Below are positions 16,039 through 23,772 of a stretch of 34,206 bases of DNA, piece by piece. The DNA is from UBA1801 sp035353395 (GTDB lineage Bacteria; Acidobacteriota; Holophagae; Holophagales; Holophagaceae). Both the position numbers and the translations under genes were made by a program. The notes below the pieces were generated by a model. The model saw only the letters and a list, made by a program, of their open reading frames with translations, made no database searches and was not told the DNA's origin. Each line of letters begins with the position of its first letter. Position 1 is the stretch's first letter. The stretch spans positions 1 to 34,206 of the forward strand of contig DAOPZL010000032.1 of NCBI GenBank assembly GCA_035353395.1. The letters are read 5' to 3'.

Positions 16039-16863
16039 ATGAGACTGCTGATCGCTGCAGACATGGAAGGCATCACGGGCGTCGTCCATCCCGAGCATGT
16101 TGACCCGAAAGCGCAGGACTACCAGCGCTTCCGCCGGCTGATGACGGCAGACATCAACGCCGCCATCGAGGGCGTGCTGTCGATCGGCCCTTGGGAAATC
16201 GAGGTGTCCGACGGCCATGCCAGCGGCCACAACGTGCTGATCGAGGAACTGCACCCCCAGGTCAGGCTGAACGCCGGCTCCCCCTTCGCCTTGTCGATGG
16301 TGCAAGGCGTCCAGCATGGAGCCGACGCCGTCTTCTTCATCGGCTACCACGCCCGCATGGGAACGCCCCGCGCCATTCTGGACCATACCTGGTCCTCGTC
16401 CAGGATCTCGAATGTGTGGCTCAACGGAAGGCTGGCAGGCGAAACGGCCCTGAATGCCGCGGTCTGTGGGGCCTATGAGGCCCCCGTCCTCCTGGTCACG
16501 GGGGACCAGGCCCTGGCCGCGGAGGCCGATGCCTGGCTGCCTGGAGTCGAAGCGGCCGTGGTGAAGATCGCCGAAAGCCGGACTTCCGCCTGCTGCCTGC
16601 CCCCCACGCAGACCCGCAAATTGATACATGATGCCGCCCGCCGGGCGGTCATCCGGCTGCTCGAGGGGAAAGCGCCGAACCCCCTGACGATCGACGGACC
16701 GACCAGGATCCGGATCGAGTTCTCCAGTTCCCAGCATGGAGACATGGCCGCGCTCCTGCCTGGAAGCGAGCGGATCGACGGACGCACCCTCGAGATTGCT
16801 GCCCCGGACATGCCCCAGGCCTACCAGCTGTTCAGGGCCGTCACGAATCTCGTCGGCTGCTAG
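16039..16863 (+). CDS. D-aminopeptidase, peptidase family M55
   Basis: A 274-residue zinc peptidase of the family typified by B. subtilis DppA, a self-compartmentalising D-aminopeptidase that prefers D-Ala at the N-terminus. The zinc ligands are all present: Asp8 and Glu10 in AADMEGITG, His60 in SDGHASGHN, His104 in GYHA, and Glu135 in AGETAL; His116 in LDHTW corresponds to the catalytic His. ATG 16039 has GAGGAG eight bases upstream; the longer frame to 15958 is rejected. It ends the plus-strand operon and its TAG overlaps the TAG of the convergent activator gene in a shared CTAG. In B. subtilis this peptidase is encoded with a dipeptide importer, which supports reading the two divergent operons here as one system. 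Confidence 0.93.
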   Translation: MRLLIAADMEGITGVVHPEHVDPKAQDYQRFRRLMTADINAAIEGVLSIGPWEIEVSDGHASGHNVLIEELHPQVRLNAGSPFALSMVQGVQHGADAVFFIGYHARMGTPRAILDHTWSSSRISNVWLNGRLAGETALNAAVCGAYEAPVLLVTGDQALAAEADAWLPGVEAAVVKIAESRTSACCLPPTQTRKLIHDAARRAVIRLLEGKAPNPLTIDGPTRIRIEFSSSQHGDMAALLPGSERIDGRTLEIAAPDMPQAYQLFRAVTNLVGC

Positions 16864-18917
16864 GCGGATTCCAGGCGTCTATAGGTCTCGATGCCGAGGG
16901 GCGTGATCTTGGTGCCGCCGCGGCCCGCGGAGAGTTTCACGAGTCCGGCCCGTTCCATCTTCTCCAGCAGCTTTCGGATCTGTGCCTCCGTGAGGAAGAG
17001 GTCCTGCTCCAGGGCCTGGAGGTGGAGCTTGTGGCGGCCCGACCTCACCTTCTGCTTGTGGCTGGCATGGAGGCATCCCAGCAGGAACCGGCACTCCTCG
17101 GCATCAACCCCCAGGGAGGACAGAGATCCGGCAGCCGGTTCGTCCGGCCCCTCCCGCATGCGGCCGAGCGCCGCACGGCGGAGGATGGGCGTGAGATCCC
17201 GCGCGTCGATCTGGTCCTTGTCGAGGTGGGTCAGATAGTCGAACACATTCTTCAGTTCCCGGATGTTGCCGGGCCAGTGGTAATCCATCAGGACGCGCAC
17301 GGTCTCCGGGGAGAGCGTGAACCGAAGGGAACGGATCTTCATGAAATGTTCCAGGATCAGCAGGACGTCCTCCCTGCGCTCACGGAGTGGAGGGACCTCG
17401 ATCGGCAGGACATTCAAGCGGTAGTACAGGTCCTTTCGGAATTTCCCCTGCTCGACCTGCGCCCACAGGTCCTTGTTCGTCGCCGCGATGATCCGGATGT
17501 CGACGCTGATCATCCGGTCGCCGCCGATGCGCATGACCTCGCGGTTCTCCAGGACCCGGAGCAGGCGCGTCTGGAGGTTCATGTCCATCTCGCCGATCTC
17601 GTCCAGGAAGAGGGTTCCGCGGTGGGAAAGCTCGAAGAAGCCGGGCTTGCCGCCTTTTCTCGCACTCGTGAAGGCGCCCTCTTCGTAGCCGAACAATTCG
17701 CTCTCGAGGAGGCTCTCGGGCAAAGCCGCACAGTTGACGGTGACGAACTGCTGCTCCTTGCGCCTTGAGGCGTTGTGGATCGCATGGGCGAAGAGTTCCT
17801 TGCCCGTCCCGGTCTCGCCGATGATGAGCACGGATGCATCGCTGAGCGCCTTCTTCTGCGCCAAGTCCTTGACTTCCTGCATGGCCGGGCAAGCCGTGAG
17901 GATGTCTTCGAAGTTGTAGCGGCTGCGGTGCCCCTTTCCCAGAAGCTGGGCCCGGAGGTGCTGTTGGCTTTTCTCCTTCTCGTCGAAGGTGTTGACGATG
18001 GCCAGTGCCCCCCGGACTTCGCCGTTGGCCTGGACGGGAACGACCTTGACCGAGATGTTGCGGGAATGGACCCTGACCAGGGTGTAGTCCACCTCCTGGG
18101 CGCGCTCCAGGACATCCGAGAACCGGATCTTCGGGATCACATCCGTGATCGGCACCCCGACGAGGGTGGATTCCGCCTTCAGGACTTCCCGCGCCTTGCG
18201 GTTGCATGCGCGCGTCTTGCCAGAGGCGTCGATGATGACGAGGCCCTCCTCGAGGAGGTCCTGGAGGCTGGAAAGCTGGCTCTCGAGGACATTCGCCCGG
18301 TCGAACTGGGAAATGATGCCGCCGGAGCTTGGACAGATGTTCTTCACGTACTGCAGGTAGGCTTCCTGATGAAGGATGTGCTCGAGGTCGAGGGCCGTGG
18401 CGATCTCGATGAGGGTCTGCGCATCGAGGACTCTGTCCCCGATGTCCAGGACATGCTTCACGAACGGGGGGACGTGCGCTGATTCGTCCGGCGTCACCGC
18501 GATGTCGATCTTGGGATCGTTGGTGATGCCCGGATAGTAGGGAACGAACTGGAGGTGGTTGAGGCCGAACTGGAAGAACTGGGAGAGAAGGTCCAGCGTC
18601 ATCTCTGGGTTGTCGTTCACCAGAAGGACGGAGGTGCCCGCCGGAATCTCGGCCACCTTCCGGAACTGCTCCCGGGTGATCGTGATGTTGATGATGACTG
18701 TCCGGGCCGTCTCGGGGATGAACTGACAGACACTGGTGCACAGCTGATGGGTGGTCATGACGACGACATCGGCGTCAAGCGTCGAGCCGATGGGGTCGGT
18801 TTCCAGCGCATGGATGTGTATCTGGATCGCCTTCCCGAAGATGTGCCTCAGCGTGGCGGCATGCACCTGGGCTGTCGCACGGCGGGTTGCGATGAGTGCG
18901 ATCTTCTTGGGGATCAC
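16860..18917 (-). CDS. Sigma-54-dependent activator (PAS and AAA+ domains)
   Basis: A 685-residue enhancer-binding protein. Residues 1-200 form a sensory region I do not recognise, with alternating beta/alpha character. Residues about 210-315 are PAS-like (LEEGLVIIDASGKTRACNRKA). The AAA+ domain (335-580) has Walker A GETGTGKE (367-374), the sigma-54-contact loop GAFTSA (414-419, usually GAFTGA) and Walker B GTLFLDE (434-440). The C-terminus is not a Fis-type helix-turn-helix; residues about 630-683 (LTEAQIRKLLEKMERAGLVK...LGIETYRRL) look like a winged helix. The start is GTG 18917 with GGAGG six bases upstream. It converges on the M55 gene. Activation of the two sigma-54 promoters in the divergent region is inferred from proximity. 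The sensory ligand is unknown, possibly a D-amino acid. Confidence 0.9.
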   Translation of the reverse strand: MIPKKIALIATRRATAQVHAATLRHIFGKAIQIHIHALETDPIGSTLDADVVVMTTHQLCTSVCQFIPETARTVIINITITREQFRKVAEIPAGTSVLLVNDNPEMTLDLLSQFFQFGLNHLQFVPYYPGITNDPKIDIAVTPDESAHVPPFVKHVLDIGDRVLDAQTLIEIATALDLEHILHQEAYLQYVKNICPSSGGIISQFDRANVLESQLSSLQDLLEEGLVIIDASGKTRACNRKAREVLKAESTLVGVPITDVIPKIRFSDVLERAQEVDYTLVRVHSRNISVKVVPVQANGEVRGALAIVNTFDEKEKSQQHLRAQLLGKGHRSRYNFEDILTACPAMQEVKDLAQKKALSDASVLIIGETGTGKELFAHAIHNASRRKEQQFVTVNCAALPESLLESELFGYEEGAFTSARKGGKPGFFELSHRGTLFLDEIGEMDMNLQTRLLRVLENREVMRIGGDRMISVDIRIIAATNKDLWAQVEQGKFRKDLYYRLNVLPIEVPPLRERREDVLLILEHFMKIRSLRFTLSPETVRVLMDYHWPGNIRELKNVFDYLTHLDKDQIDARDLTPILRRAALGRMREGPDEPAAGSLSSLGVDAEECRFLLGCLHASHKQKVRSGRHKLHLQALEQDLFLTEAQIRKLLEKMERAGLVKLSAGRGGTKITPLGIETYRRLESA

Positions 18918-18976
18918 GATCGACCTCCGGAATCCTTGCTCAAGCCCTGGCCATGCCTGGCAAGGATCGAGAATTC

Positions 18977-18982
18977 ATTATA
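18977..18982 (-). promoter_or_regulatory. Candidate -10 box for the sigma-54 activator gene
   Basis: On the minus strand this is a perfect TATAAT, about 60 bases before the GTG start. No good -35 hexamer is present 16-18 bases upstream, so an activator-dependent or weak housekeeping promoter is likely. No -24/-12 motif is seen here, so autoregulation by sigma-54 is not evident. Confidence 0.45.
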
Positions 18983-19080
18983 GTGCCGAGACTGCGAACA
19001 AACCGAACGGGGATGAGGCTTTGGGTGTTCCTGCCGGCGGCTCCCGTCCGGAAATAGTCCTGGTCCGTGATGCGAAAAAA

Positions 19081-19096
19081 GATTAGAATTCTAATC
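19081..19096. promoter_or_regulatory. MarR-type operator palindrome
   Basis: GATTAGAATTCTAATC is a perfect 16-bp palindrome directly before the ATG at 19097. Its size and AT-rich symmetric form fit MarR-family operators, and the adjacent gene encodes a MarR protein, so autorepression is likely. It occupies the place of a ribosome-binding site, which means either a leaderless mRNA or a start further upstream. Confidence 0.75.
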
Positions 19097-19537
19097 ATGA
19101 ACGGCCGCATCCTGGAACTCGTCTCGAAGATCCACCTGGACTGGAAGCGCAGGGTGGCGCGAGACCTGGCGCCCCACGGCATCGGGCCCAAGCAGATCTT
19201 CGTGCTTCGCAAGCTGGCGGAATCCGGTGGACTGATTCCCAGCGAGATCGCGGTGCTGATCCATGGGGACCGGCCGAGCGTGACCTCGATGCTGAGGACG
19301 CTCGAGCGGGAAGGGTGGGTCACCCGGCGCCGCGATCCCGTCAACGGCCGGCGCGTGAAGGTGGAGATCAGTCCGGCAGGTCGGAAGAAATTGGCCTCCG
19401 TTCCGGATAACCTTTGGCGCAGCGGCCGGACGACCCTTGATCCCGAGGCCTGCCTGGATGCCGAGGAACAGGCCCGGCTCGTTCGTCTGCTCGCCAGAGT
19501 GCATCGGGCGATCCTGGATTCTCCAGAAGGGAGGTAG
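19097..19537 (+). CDS. MarR-family transcriptional regulator
   Basis: A 146-residue winged-helix regulator. The order is an N-terminal dimerisation helix, a helix-turn-helix in the segment IPSEIAVLIHGDRPSVTSMLRT, the wing REGWVTRRRDPVNGRRVKVE with the conserved D-P-x-N-G-R-R turn, and C-terminal dimerisation helices. MarR proteins usually repress themselves and a neighbouring efflux or detoxification gene and release DNA when a small ligand binds. The start is uncertain: ATG 19097 touches the operator palindrome and has no Shine-Dalgarno, while ATG 19070 or GTG 19067 add about ten basic residues. Its last codons hold the RBS of the EamA exporter that begins three bases after its stop, so the two are one transcription unit. 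Confidence 0.88.
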   Translation: MNGRILELVSKIHLDWKRRVARDLAPHGIGPKQIFVLRKLAESGGLIPSEIAVLIHGDRPSVTSMLRTLEREGWVTRRRDPVNGRRVKVEISPAGRKKLASVPDNLWRSGRTTLDPEACLDAEEQARLVRLLARVHRAILDSPEGR

Positions 19538-19540
19538 CCC

Positions 19541-20419
19541 ATGTTGGCCTGGTTCGCCTACGGAATCATCTCGGTGGTGTGGGGTTCCACCTTCCTGGCC
19601 ATCGCGTACGCCGTCGAGTGCTTCACGCCCTTCGGACTCTCGGCCGTCCGGTTCCTGCCAGCGGGATGTCTCGCCCTCCTCATCGGGCGCATGCGCAAGG
19701 AGCGGCCACCCTCCCTCCGGGAGATCCCGCACCTGATGGTCGTGGGAACCCTGCTGCTGACCATCTGCATGGCGCTCATCGGGTGGGCCGAACACCGGGT
19801 GAGCAGCGGCGTGACGGCCGTGCTCAGCGCCAGCGTGCCCCTCTTCCTGGGAATCATGGAGCCGCGCGGGCTGGGGGTGAAGGGCTGGATGGGGCTGGGC
19901 ATGGGGTTCCTGGGCGTCCTCTGGCTGCTCTGGCCCTCTGGAGGCGGGCCTGATCCGGCGGGAGCCGCCGTCCTCATCCTGTCGGCTTGCCTATGGTCCT
20001 TCGGGACGCTGTACGGCCGGAGGCATGCCGTGCGGGCAGGTCACTTCAGCCAAGTGGGCGTGGAGATGCTCGTGGCCGGGGGCCTGTCGCTCGGGCTCGC
20101 GCCGGTGTCCGGAGGCTTCATGCGCGGCCCGGCGACCTCGGCCTCCCTGGCGGCTCTGGCCTACTTGATCCTCTTCGGATCCATCCTCGCCTATTCGGCC
20201 TATATCCATCTCGCCAAGATCTGGCCGCCCGCCAGGACAGGGACCTACGCTTACTGGAATCCCGTGGTGGGGATCCTGCTGGGGGGATGGCTCCGGGGAG
20301 AGACGCTGCACGCCGGCATGATGCCCGCACTGCTCCTGATCCTGTCCGGCATCGGGCTGGTGCAGGCTCCCGGGGCGCTGTTCCGCAGAACGCGCCCCGG
20401 GCTGGAACCTTCCGAGTAG
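19541..20419 (+). CDS. EamA-family exporter under MarR control
   Basis: A 292-residue inner-membrane protein of the drug/metabolite transporter superfamily, with about ten helices in two EamA repeats. The opening AYGIISVVWGSTFLAIAYAVE and the segment RTGTYAYWNPVVGILLGGWLRGE match the YedA/RhaT-like exporters. The substrate is unknown; control by a MarR repressor suggests export of a toxic or surplus small molecule. ATG 19541 has GGGAGG six bases upstream, inside the end of the regulator gene. It converges on argG with a ten-base gap; no clear terminator is seen between them. Confidence 0.9.
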   Translation: MLAWFAYGIISVVWGSTFLAIAYAVECFTPFGLSAVRFLPAGCLALLIGRMRKERPPSLREIPHLMVVGTLLLTICMALIGWAEHRVSSGVTAVLSASVPLFLGIMEPRGLGVKGWMGLGMGFLGVLWLLWPSGGGPDPAGAAVLILSACLWSFGTLYGRRHAVRAGHFSQVGVEMLVAGGLSLGLAPVSGGFMRGPATSASLAALAYLILFGSILAYSAYIHLAKIWPPARTGTYAYWNPVVGILLGGWLRGETLHAGMMPALLLILSGIGLVQAPGALFRRTRPGLEPSE

Positions 20420-20429
20420 ATGGACGGGA

Positions 20430-21851
20430 TCAGTCGGTGCCCGTGTCCATTCCGGAACGCTGCTGGGCTGCCTCCACGTCCTTGGGCGCGCCGAGCTCGC
20501 CCGCGACGATCGCCTTGGCCCTTCCCGAATCCAGGACGCCGACCAGCTTGGACACCGCGCCGCCCACCAATCCGATCTCCGCGTACTGCTCGAGCCGCGT
20601 CCGGGAATCGGCGATGTCGAGGTTCCGCATGGTCAGCTGGCCGATGCGGTCGGTGGGGCCGAAGGCGGCTTCCTCGACCCGCTCCATCGAGAGCTTCTCG
20701 GGGTGGTAGGACAGGGCCGGTCCGGCAGTGTCCATGATCGAGTAGTCCTCGCCCCGGCGCAGCCGCAGGGTCACTTCGCCGGTCACGGCCGAGCCCACCC
20801 AGCGCTGGATCGATTCGCGCAGCATCAGGGACTGCGGGTCCAGCCATCTCCCCTCGTAGAGGAGCCGGCCGAGCTTGCGGCCCTCGTTGTGGTAGTTGGC
20901 GACGGTGTCCTCGTTGTGGATCGCGCTGATCAGCCGCTCGTAGGCGATGTGCAGCAGGGCCATGCCCGGCGCCTCGTAGATGCCGCGGCTCTTCGCCTCG
21001 ATGATGCGGTTCTCGATCTGGTCGGACATGCCGAGGCCGTGGCGCCCGCCGATCCGGTTGGCTTCCCGCACGAGTTCCACGGCGGAGGCGAAGGTCTTCC
21101 CGTTGATCATCACCGGGCGGCCCTGCTCGAAGCTGACCGTGACGTCCTCGGTGGGGATGGCCACGGATTCATCCCAGTAGGCCACGCCCATGATGGGTTC
21201 CACGATCGTGATGCCCGTGTTCAGGTTCTCCAGCAGCTTCGCCTCGTGGGTGGCGCCCCAGATGTTGGCGTCCGTGCTGTAGGCCTTCTCCTTGGAATCG
21301 CGGTAGGGCAGGTGGCGCTCGACGAGCCACTGCGACATCTCGGCGCGGCCCCCGAGCTCGCTCACGAAGTCCTCGTCCAGCCAGGGCTTGTAGATCCGCA
21401 GCTGGGGGTTGGCCAGCAGCCCGTAGCGGTAGAAGCGCTCGATGTCGTTGCCCTTGTAGGTGGAGCCGTCCCCCCAGATCTGGACGTCGTCCTCCTTCAT
21501 GGCCCGCACCAGCATGGTGCCCGCCACGGCGCGCCCCAGGGGCGTGGTGTTGTAGTAGGTGCGCCCGGCGGTCCGGATGTGGAAGGCGCCGCAGATCAGG
21601 GCGCCCAGGCCCTCCTCCACGAGCACCGCCGTGCAGTCCACCAGCCGGGAGAGCTCGGCCCCGTAGGCTGCCGCGCGCCCGGGCACGGAGGCGATGTCCG
21701 CTTCGTCGTACTGGCCGATGTCGGCGGTGTAGGTGCAGGGGATGGCGCCCTTCTCGCGCATCCATGCCACGGCCACCGAGGTGTCCAGGCCGCCGGAGAA
21801 GGCGAGGCCGACGCGATGACCCACGGGAAGTTTCGTCAAGACCTTTGGCAT
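20430..21851 (-). CDS. argG: Argininosuccinate synthase
   Basis: A 473-residue enzyme that joins citrulline and aspartate with ATP to form argininosuccinate, the penultimate step of arginine synthesis; cytoplasmic. The N-terminal ATP-pyrophosphatase P-loop reads AFSGGLDTSVAVAWM. DIGQYDEADIASVPGRA, STYKGNDIERFYRYG and STDANIWGATHEAKLLE follow the longer, E. coli-type branch of ArgG, which is about 447 residues; the extra length is mostly an acidic C-terminal tail. ATG 21851 has AAAGGA eight bases upstream, and the frame before it is low-complexity and rejected. It is monocistronic. A TTGACG hexamer at 22000-22005 on the minus strand may be its -35, but the matching -10 is poor. Confidence 0.96.
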   Translation of the reverse strand: MPKVLTKLPVGHRVGLAFSGGLDTSVAVAWMREKGAIPCTYTADIGQYDEADIASVPGRAAAYGAELSRLVDCTAVLVEEGLGALICGAFHIRTAGRTYYNTTPLGRAVAGTMLVRAMKEDDVQIWGDGSTYKGNDIERFYRYGLLANPQLRIYKPWLDEDFVSELGGRAEMSQWLVERHLPYRDSKEKAYSTDANIWGATHEAKLLENLNTGITIVEPIMGVAYWDESVAIPTEDVTVSFEQGRPVMINGKTFASAVELVREANRIGGRHGLGMSDQIENRIIEAKSRGIYEAPGMALLHIAYERLISAIHNEDTVANYHNEGRKLGRLLYEGRWLDPQSLMLRESIQRWVGSAVTGEVTLRLRRGEDYSIMDTAGPALSYHPEKLSMERVEEAAFGPTDRIGQLTMRNLDIADSRTRLEQYAEIGLVGGAVSKLVGVLDSGRAKAIVAGELGAPKDVEAAQQRSGMDTGTD

Positions 21852-22021
21852 AATGTGAATCCTTTGCGAAAAGGGTGATCGCCTGGTCGCGGAATTCTTG
21901 AATCGGGCGGATCGCCTGGGGGAGGAGGGTGAACGCGGAGGCCTGGAAGCTGATCGAGGCGGGACGCAGGCATTCAACCTAAAGCGCGACGGAGACTGAC
22001 GTCAACCATTTGCGACATGTC

Positions 22022-22767
22022 TCAGCTCGCGGGAAGTCCGGTCGTCAAGAAGACACGCCGGAACTGCGTTCTCCAGGTATCCATGTGGAGGGGGTTCGAC
22101 CAGAACCGGAGCCGGCCGTCCTGCAGGCTGAGGGATCCCCCCTTGGGGAACCGGGCCTCGGTTAAGCCGTCCTCGAAGAGCTCGGCGACCTTGAAGTGGT
22201 AGAGATAGCCGTAGTCCACCTCCTCGCCGGGGTTGGTGTTGTGGATGAAGGTGGCGCGGCAGGCCGGGTGCTTCGAGAGGACCTGGTAGTAGGCCGTCAC
22301 CATCGAGTAGGGGTCGTAGCACAGGGCCGCNNNNNNNNNNNNNNNNNNNNNNNNNNNNNNNNNNNNNNNNNNNNNNNNNNNNNNNNNNNNNNNNNNNNNN
22401 NNNNNNNNNNNNNNNNNNNNNNNNNNNNNNCGCCGCAGGAGACCGGGTAGGCGAGGAGCGCCCCTTCCTCCGGCGGCAGGGACTGCGCCATCTCCCGCCG
22501 GTCCTCCGCCGTGGCGTCGGAGTAGTCGGTGATCTTGTCTCCGTGCAGGACGAAGTAGATGCGCGTGATGTGCCGGGGATTCCCCAGGAGCCAGATGCGG
22601 GTGTACTGGAAGACGCCTTCCGTGCCGTCCAGCTGGACCTTCATGCCGTCCTCGAGGTGGAGGAGCGGGGCCTCCCCGAAGGAGACGGCGCGCACCGCAA
22701 GCAGGAGCAGGAGGATCGACAGGCCTCGCATGAGAGGGTTCCTGCAGCGGGCGGAAGGTGCATTCAT
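22022..22767 (-). CDS. Secreted hypothetical protein, interrupted by assembly gap
   Basis: A protein of unknown family read on both sides of a 100-N gap. The N-terminal part (22767 down to 22431) has a signal peptide (MRGLSILLLLLAVRAVSFGEA) and continues LHLEDGMKVQLDGTEGVFQYTRIWLLGNP and IYFVLHGDKITDYSDATAED. The C-terminal part (22330 down to 22022) reads AALCYDPYSMVTAYYQVLSKHPACRATFIHNTNPG and ends FLTTGLPAS. The two parts lie in different frames across the gap, as expected if the N-run stands for an unknown length. The start may be ATG 22767 (AGGAG nine bases upstream) or ATG 22731 (AGGA eight bases upstream). It is probably periplasmic or extracellular. No catalytic motif is recognised. 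Confidence 0.65.
22331..22430. other. Assembly gap of 100 N
   Basis: Exactly 100 N, the conventional placeholder for a scaffold gap of unknown size. It falls inside the secreted hypothetical gene; the frame change across it shows that the true length is not 100 bases, or at least not of the same phase. Confidence 0.98.
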
Positions 22768-22923
22768 GTCCGGAAGCTCCTGGAGACGGCTTTCGGTGCA
22801 GCATGCACCTCCGGGGAGGCACGTCGCCAATAGCATTTTGTTGGTTTTCGATCCAGCATTGATATGGTCCCTGCGGAGGTCCGGCGAGGGTCCGGCAGTC
22901 GACCTTTGCGGAAAGGAGGCAGG

Positions 22924-23706
22924 ATGGAGTCGAGGCGAGGCTTCGAGGCGCAGCGCCTTCGGGGGCTCCGCAACAGCGCGCTGGGGATTTCGGTTTTCCT
23001 CTTCTGCATGGTGCCGTGGCGCCTCTCCGGCGCGCCCGGGCCGGGGCCCATGGGGCTCCTGGCCTGCCACGCCGGCGGCTGGGGCCTGTTGCTCCTGGCC
23101 TATGCCGCATGGCTGCACCGGCTCCGCCGTCGCGGGACCAGCGCCGAATGGCCGGCCTTCGGCCTGATGATGATGGGCCTGGGCATCACCGGAAGCCAGC
23201 TCCTCCTCTACGGCCGCCTCCAGGAGACGGCTTCCGTCCTCCTCGTCTCCCTCGTCGGCGGCGTGGCCCTCCAGCGCCGTTCGACCCTGGCCGCGTTCCA
23301 GGCCACCCTGTTGACCGTCTGGTGCGGCGCCGCGATCCACGTGGGGGGAGCGGGCCCCATGGCCACCTGGCTCTTCGACGTCGTGCTGGCGGCGCTGCTG
23401 GCCTTCCTGTGCCAGCACGTGAGCCGCCGCGCCACCCTGGCCCTGGTCAGGCGCGTCGACCGGCAGCGGGTGCTGCTCCGGGCCAACGCCGCGCTGCTGG
23501 AGGAGCTGCGGGAGGCCATGCTGAACGTCCAGGCCCTGCGGGGGCTCATCCCCATCTGCGCCCACTGCAAGAAGATCCGCAACGACGAGGGGTTCTGGGA
23601 ACAGGTGGAAAGCTATCTCCACGCCCACGGCGAGGTCCAGTTCACCCACGGCATCTGCCCGGACTGTGCCGAAAAGATGATGGAGGAACTGAAGGACAGG
23701 GCCTGA
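22924..23706 (+). CDS. Six-helix membrane protein with C-terminal CxxC/CxxC module
   Basis: A 260-residue protein. About six hydrophobic helices span residues 20-165, then a basic, coiled-coil-like helix (residues about 170-205) leads to a C-terminal module: LRGLIPICAHCKKIRNDEGFW with Cys212 and Cys215, and HGICPDCAEKM with Cys245 and Cys248. This CKKIR module is often found at the ends of PAS, GAF or receiver-domain proteins; its function is not known to me, though the spacing CX2C-X29-CX2C suggests a metal site. The helix bundle plus coiled coil resembles the sensor part of a signalling protein, but no kinase or GGDEF domain follows. ATG 22924 has GGAGG five bases upstream. It is divergent from the gap-containing gene. 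Confidence 0.85.
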   Translation: MESRRGFEAQRLRGLRNSALGISVFLFCMVPWRLSGAPGPGPMGLLACHAGGWGLLLLAYAAWLHRLRRRGTSAEWPAFGLMMMGLGITGSQLLLYGRLQETASVLLVSLVGGVALQRRSTLAAFQATLLTVWCGAAIHVGGAGPMATWLFDVVLAALLAFLCQHVSRRATLALVRRVDRQRVLLRANAALLEELREAMLNVQALRGLIPICAHCKKIRNDEGFWEQVESYLHAHGEVQFTHGICPDCAEKMMEELKDRA

Positions 23707-23772
23707 TCCTCGTCCCGTGGCGCGGTCTTGCGGGACCGGTGGCCCCGTGCAAGGCTGGGGGCAGGTCTGGCC

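Noticed and set aside
17380..18741. Overlapping minus-strand frame inside the sigma-54 activator
   Set aside because: Reads as a frame-shifted shadow of the AAA+ coding sequence, rich in Pro, Arg and Gly.
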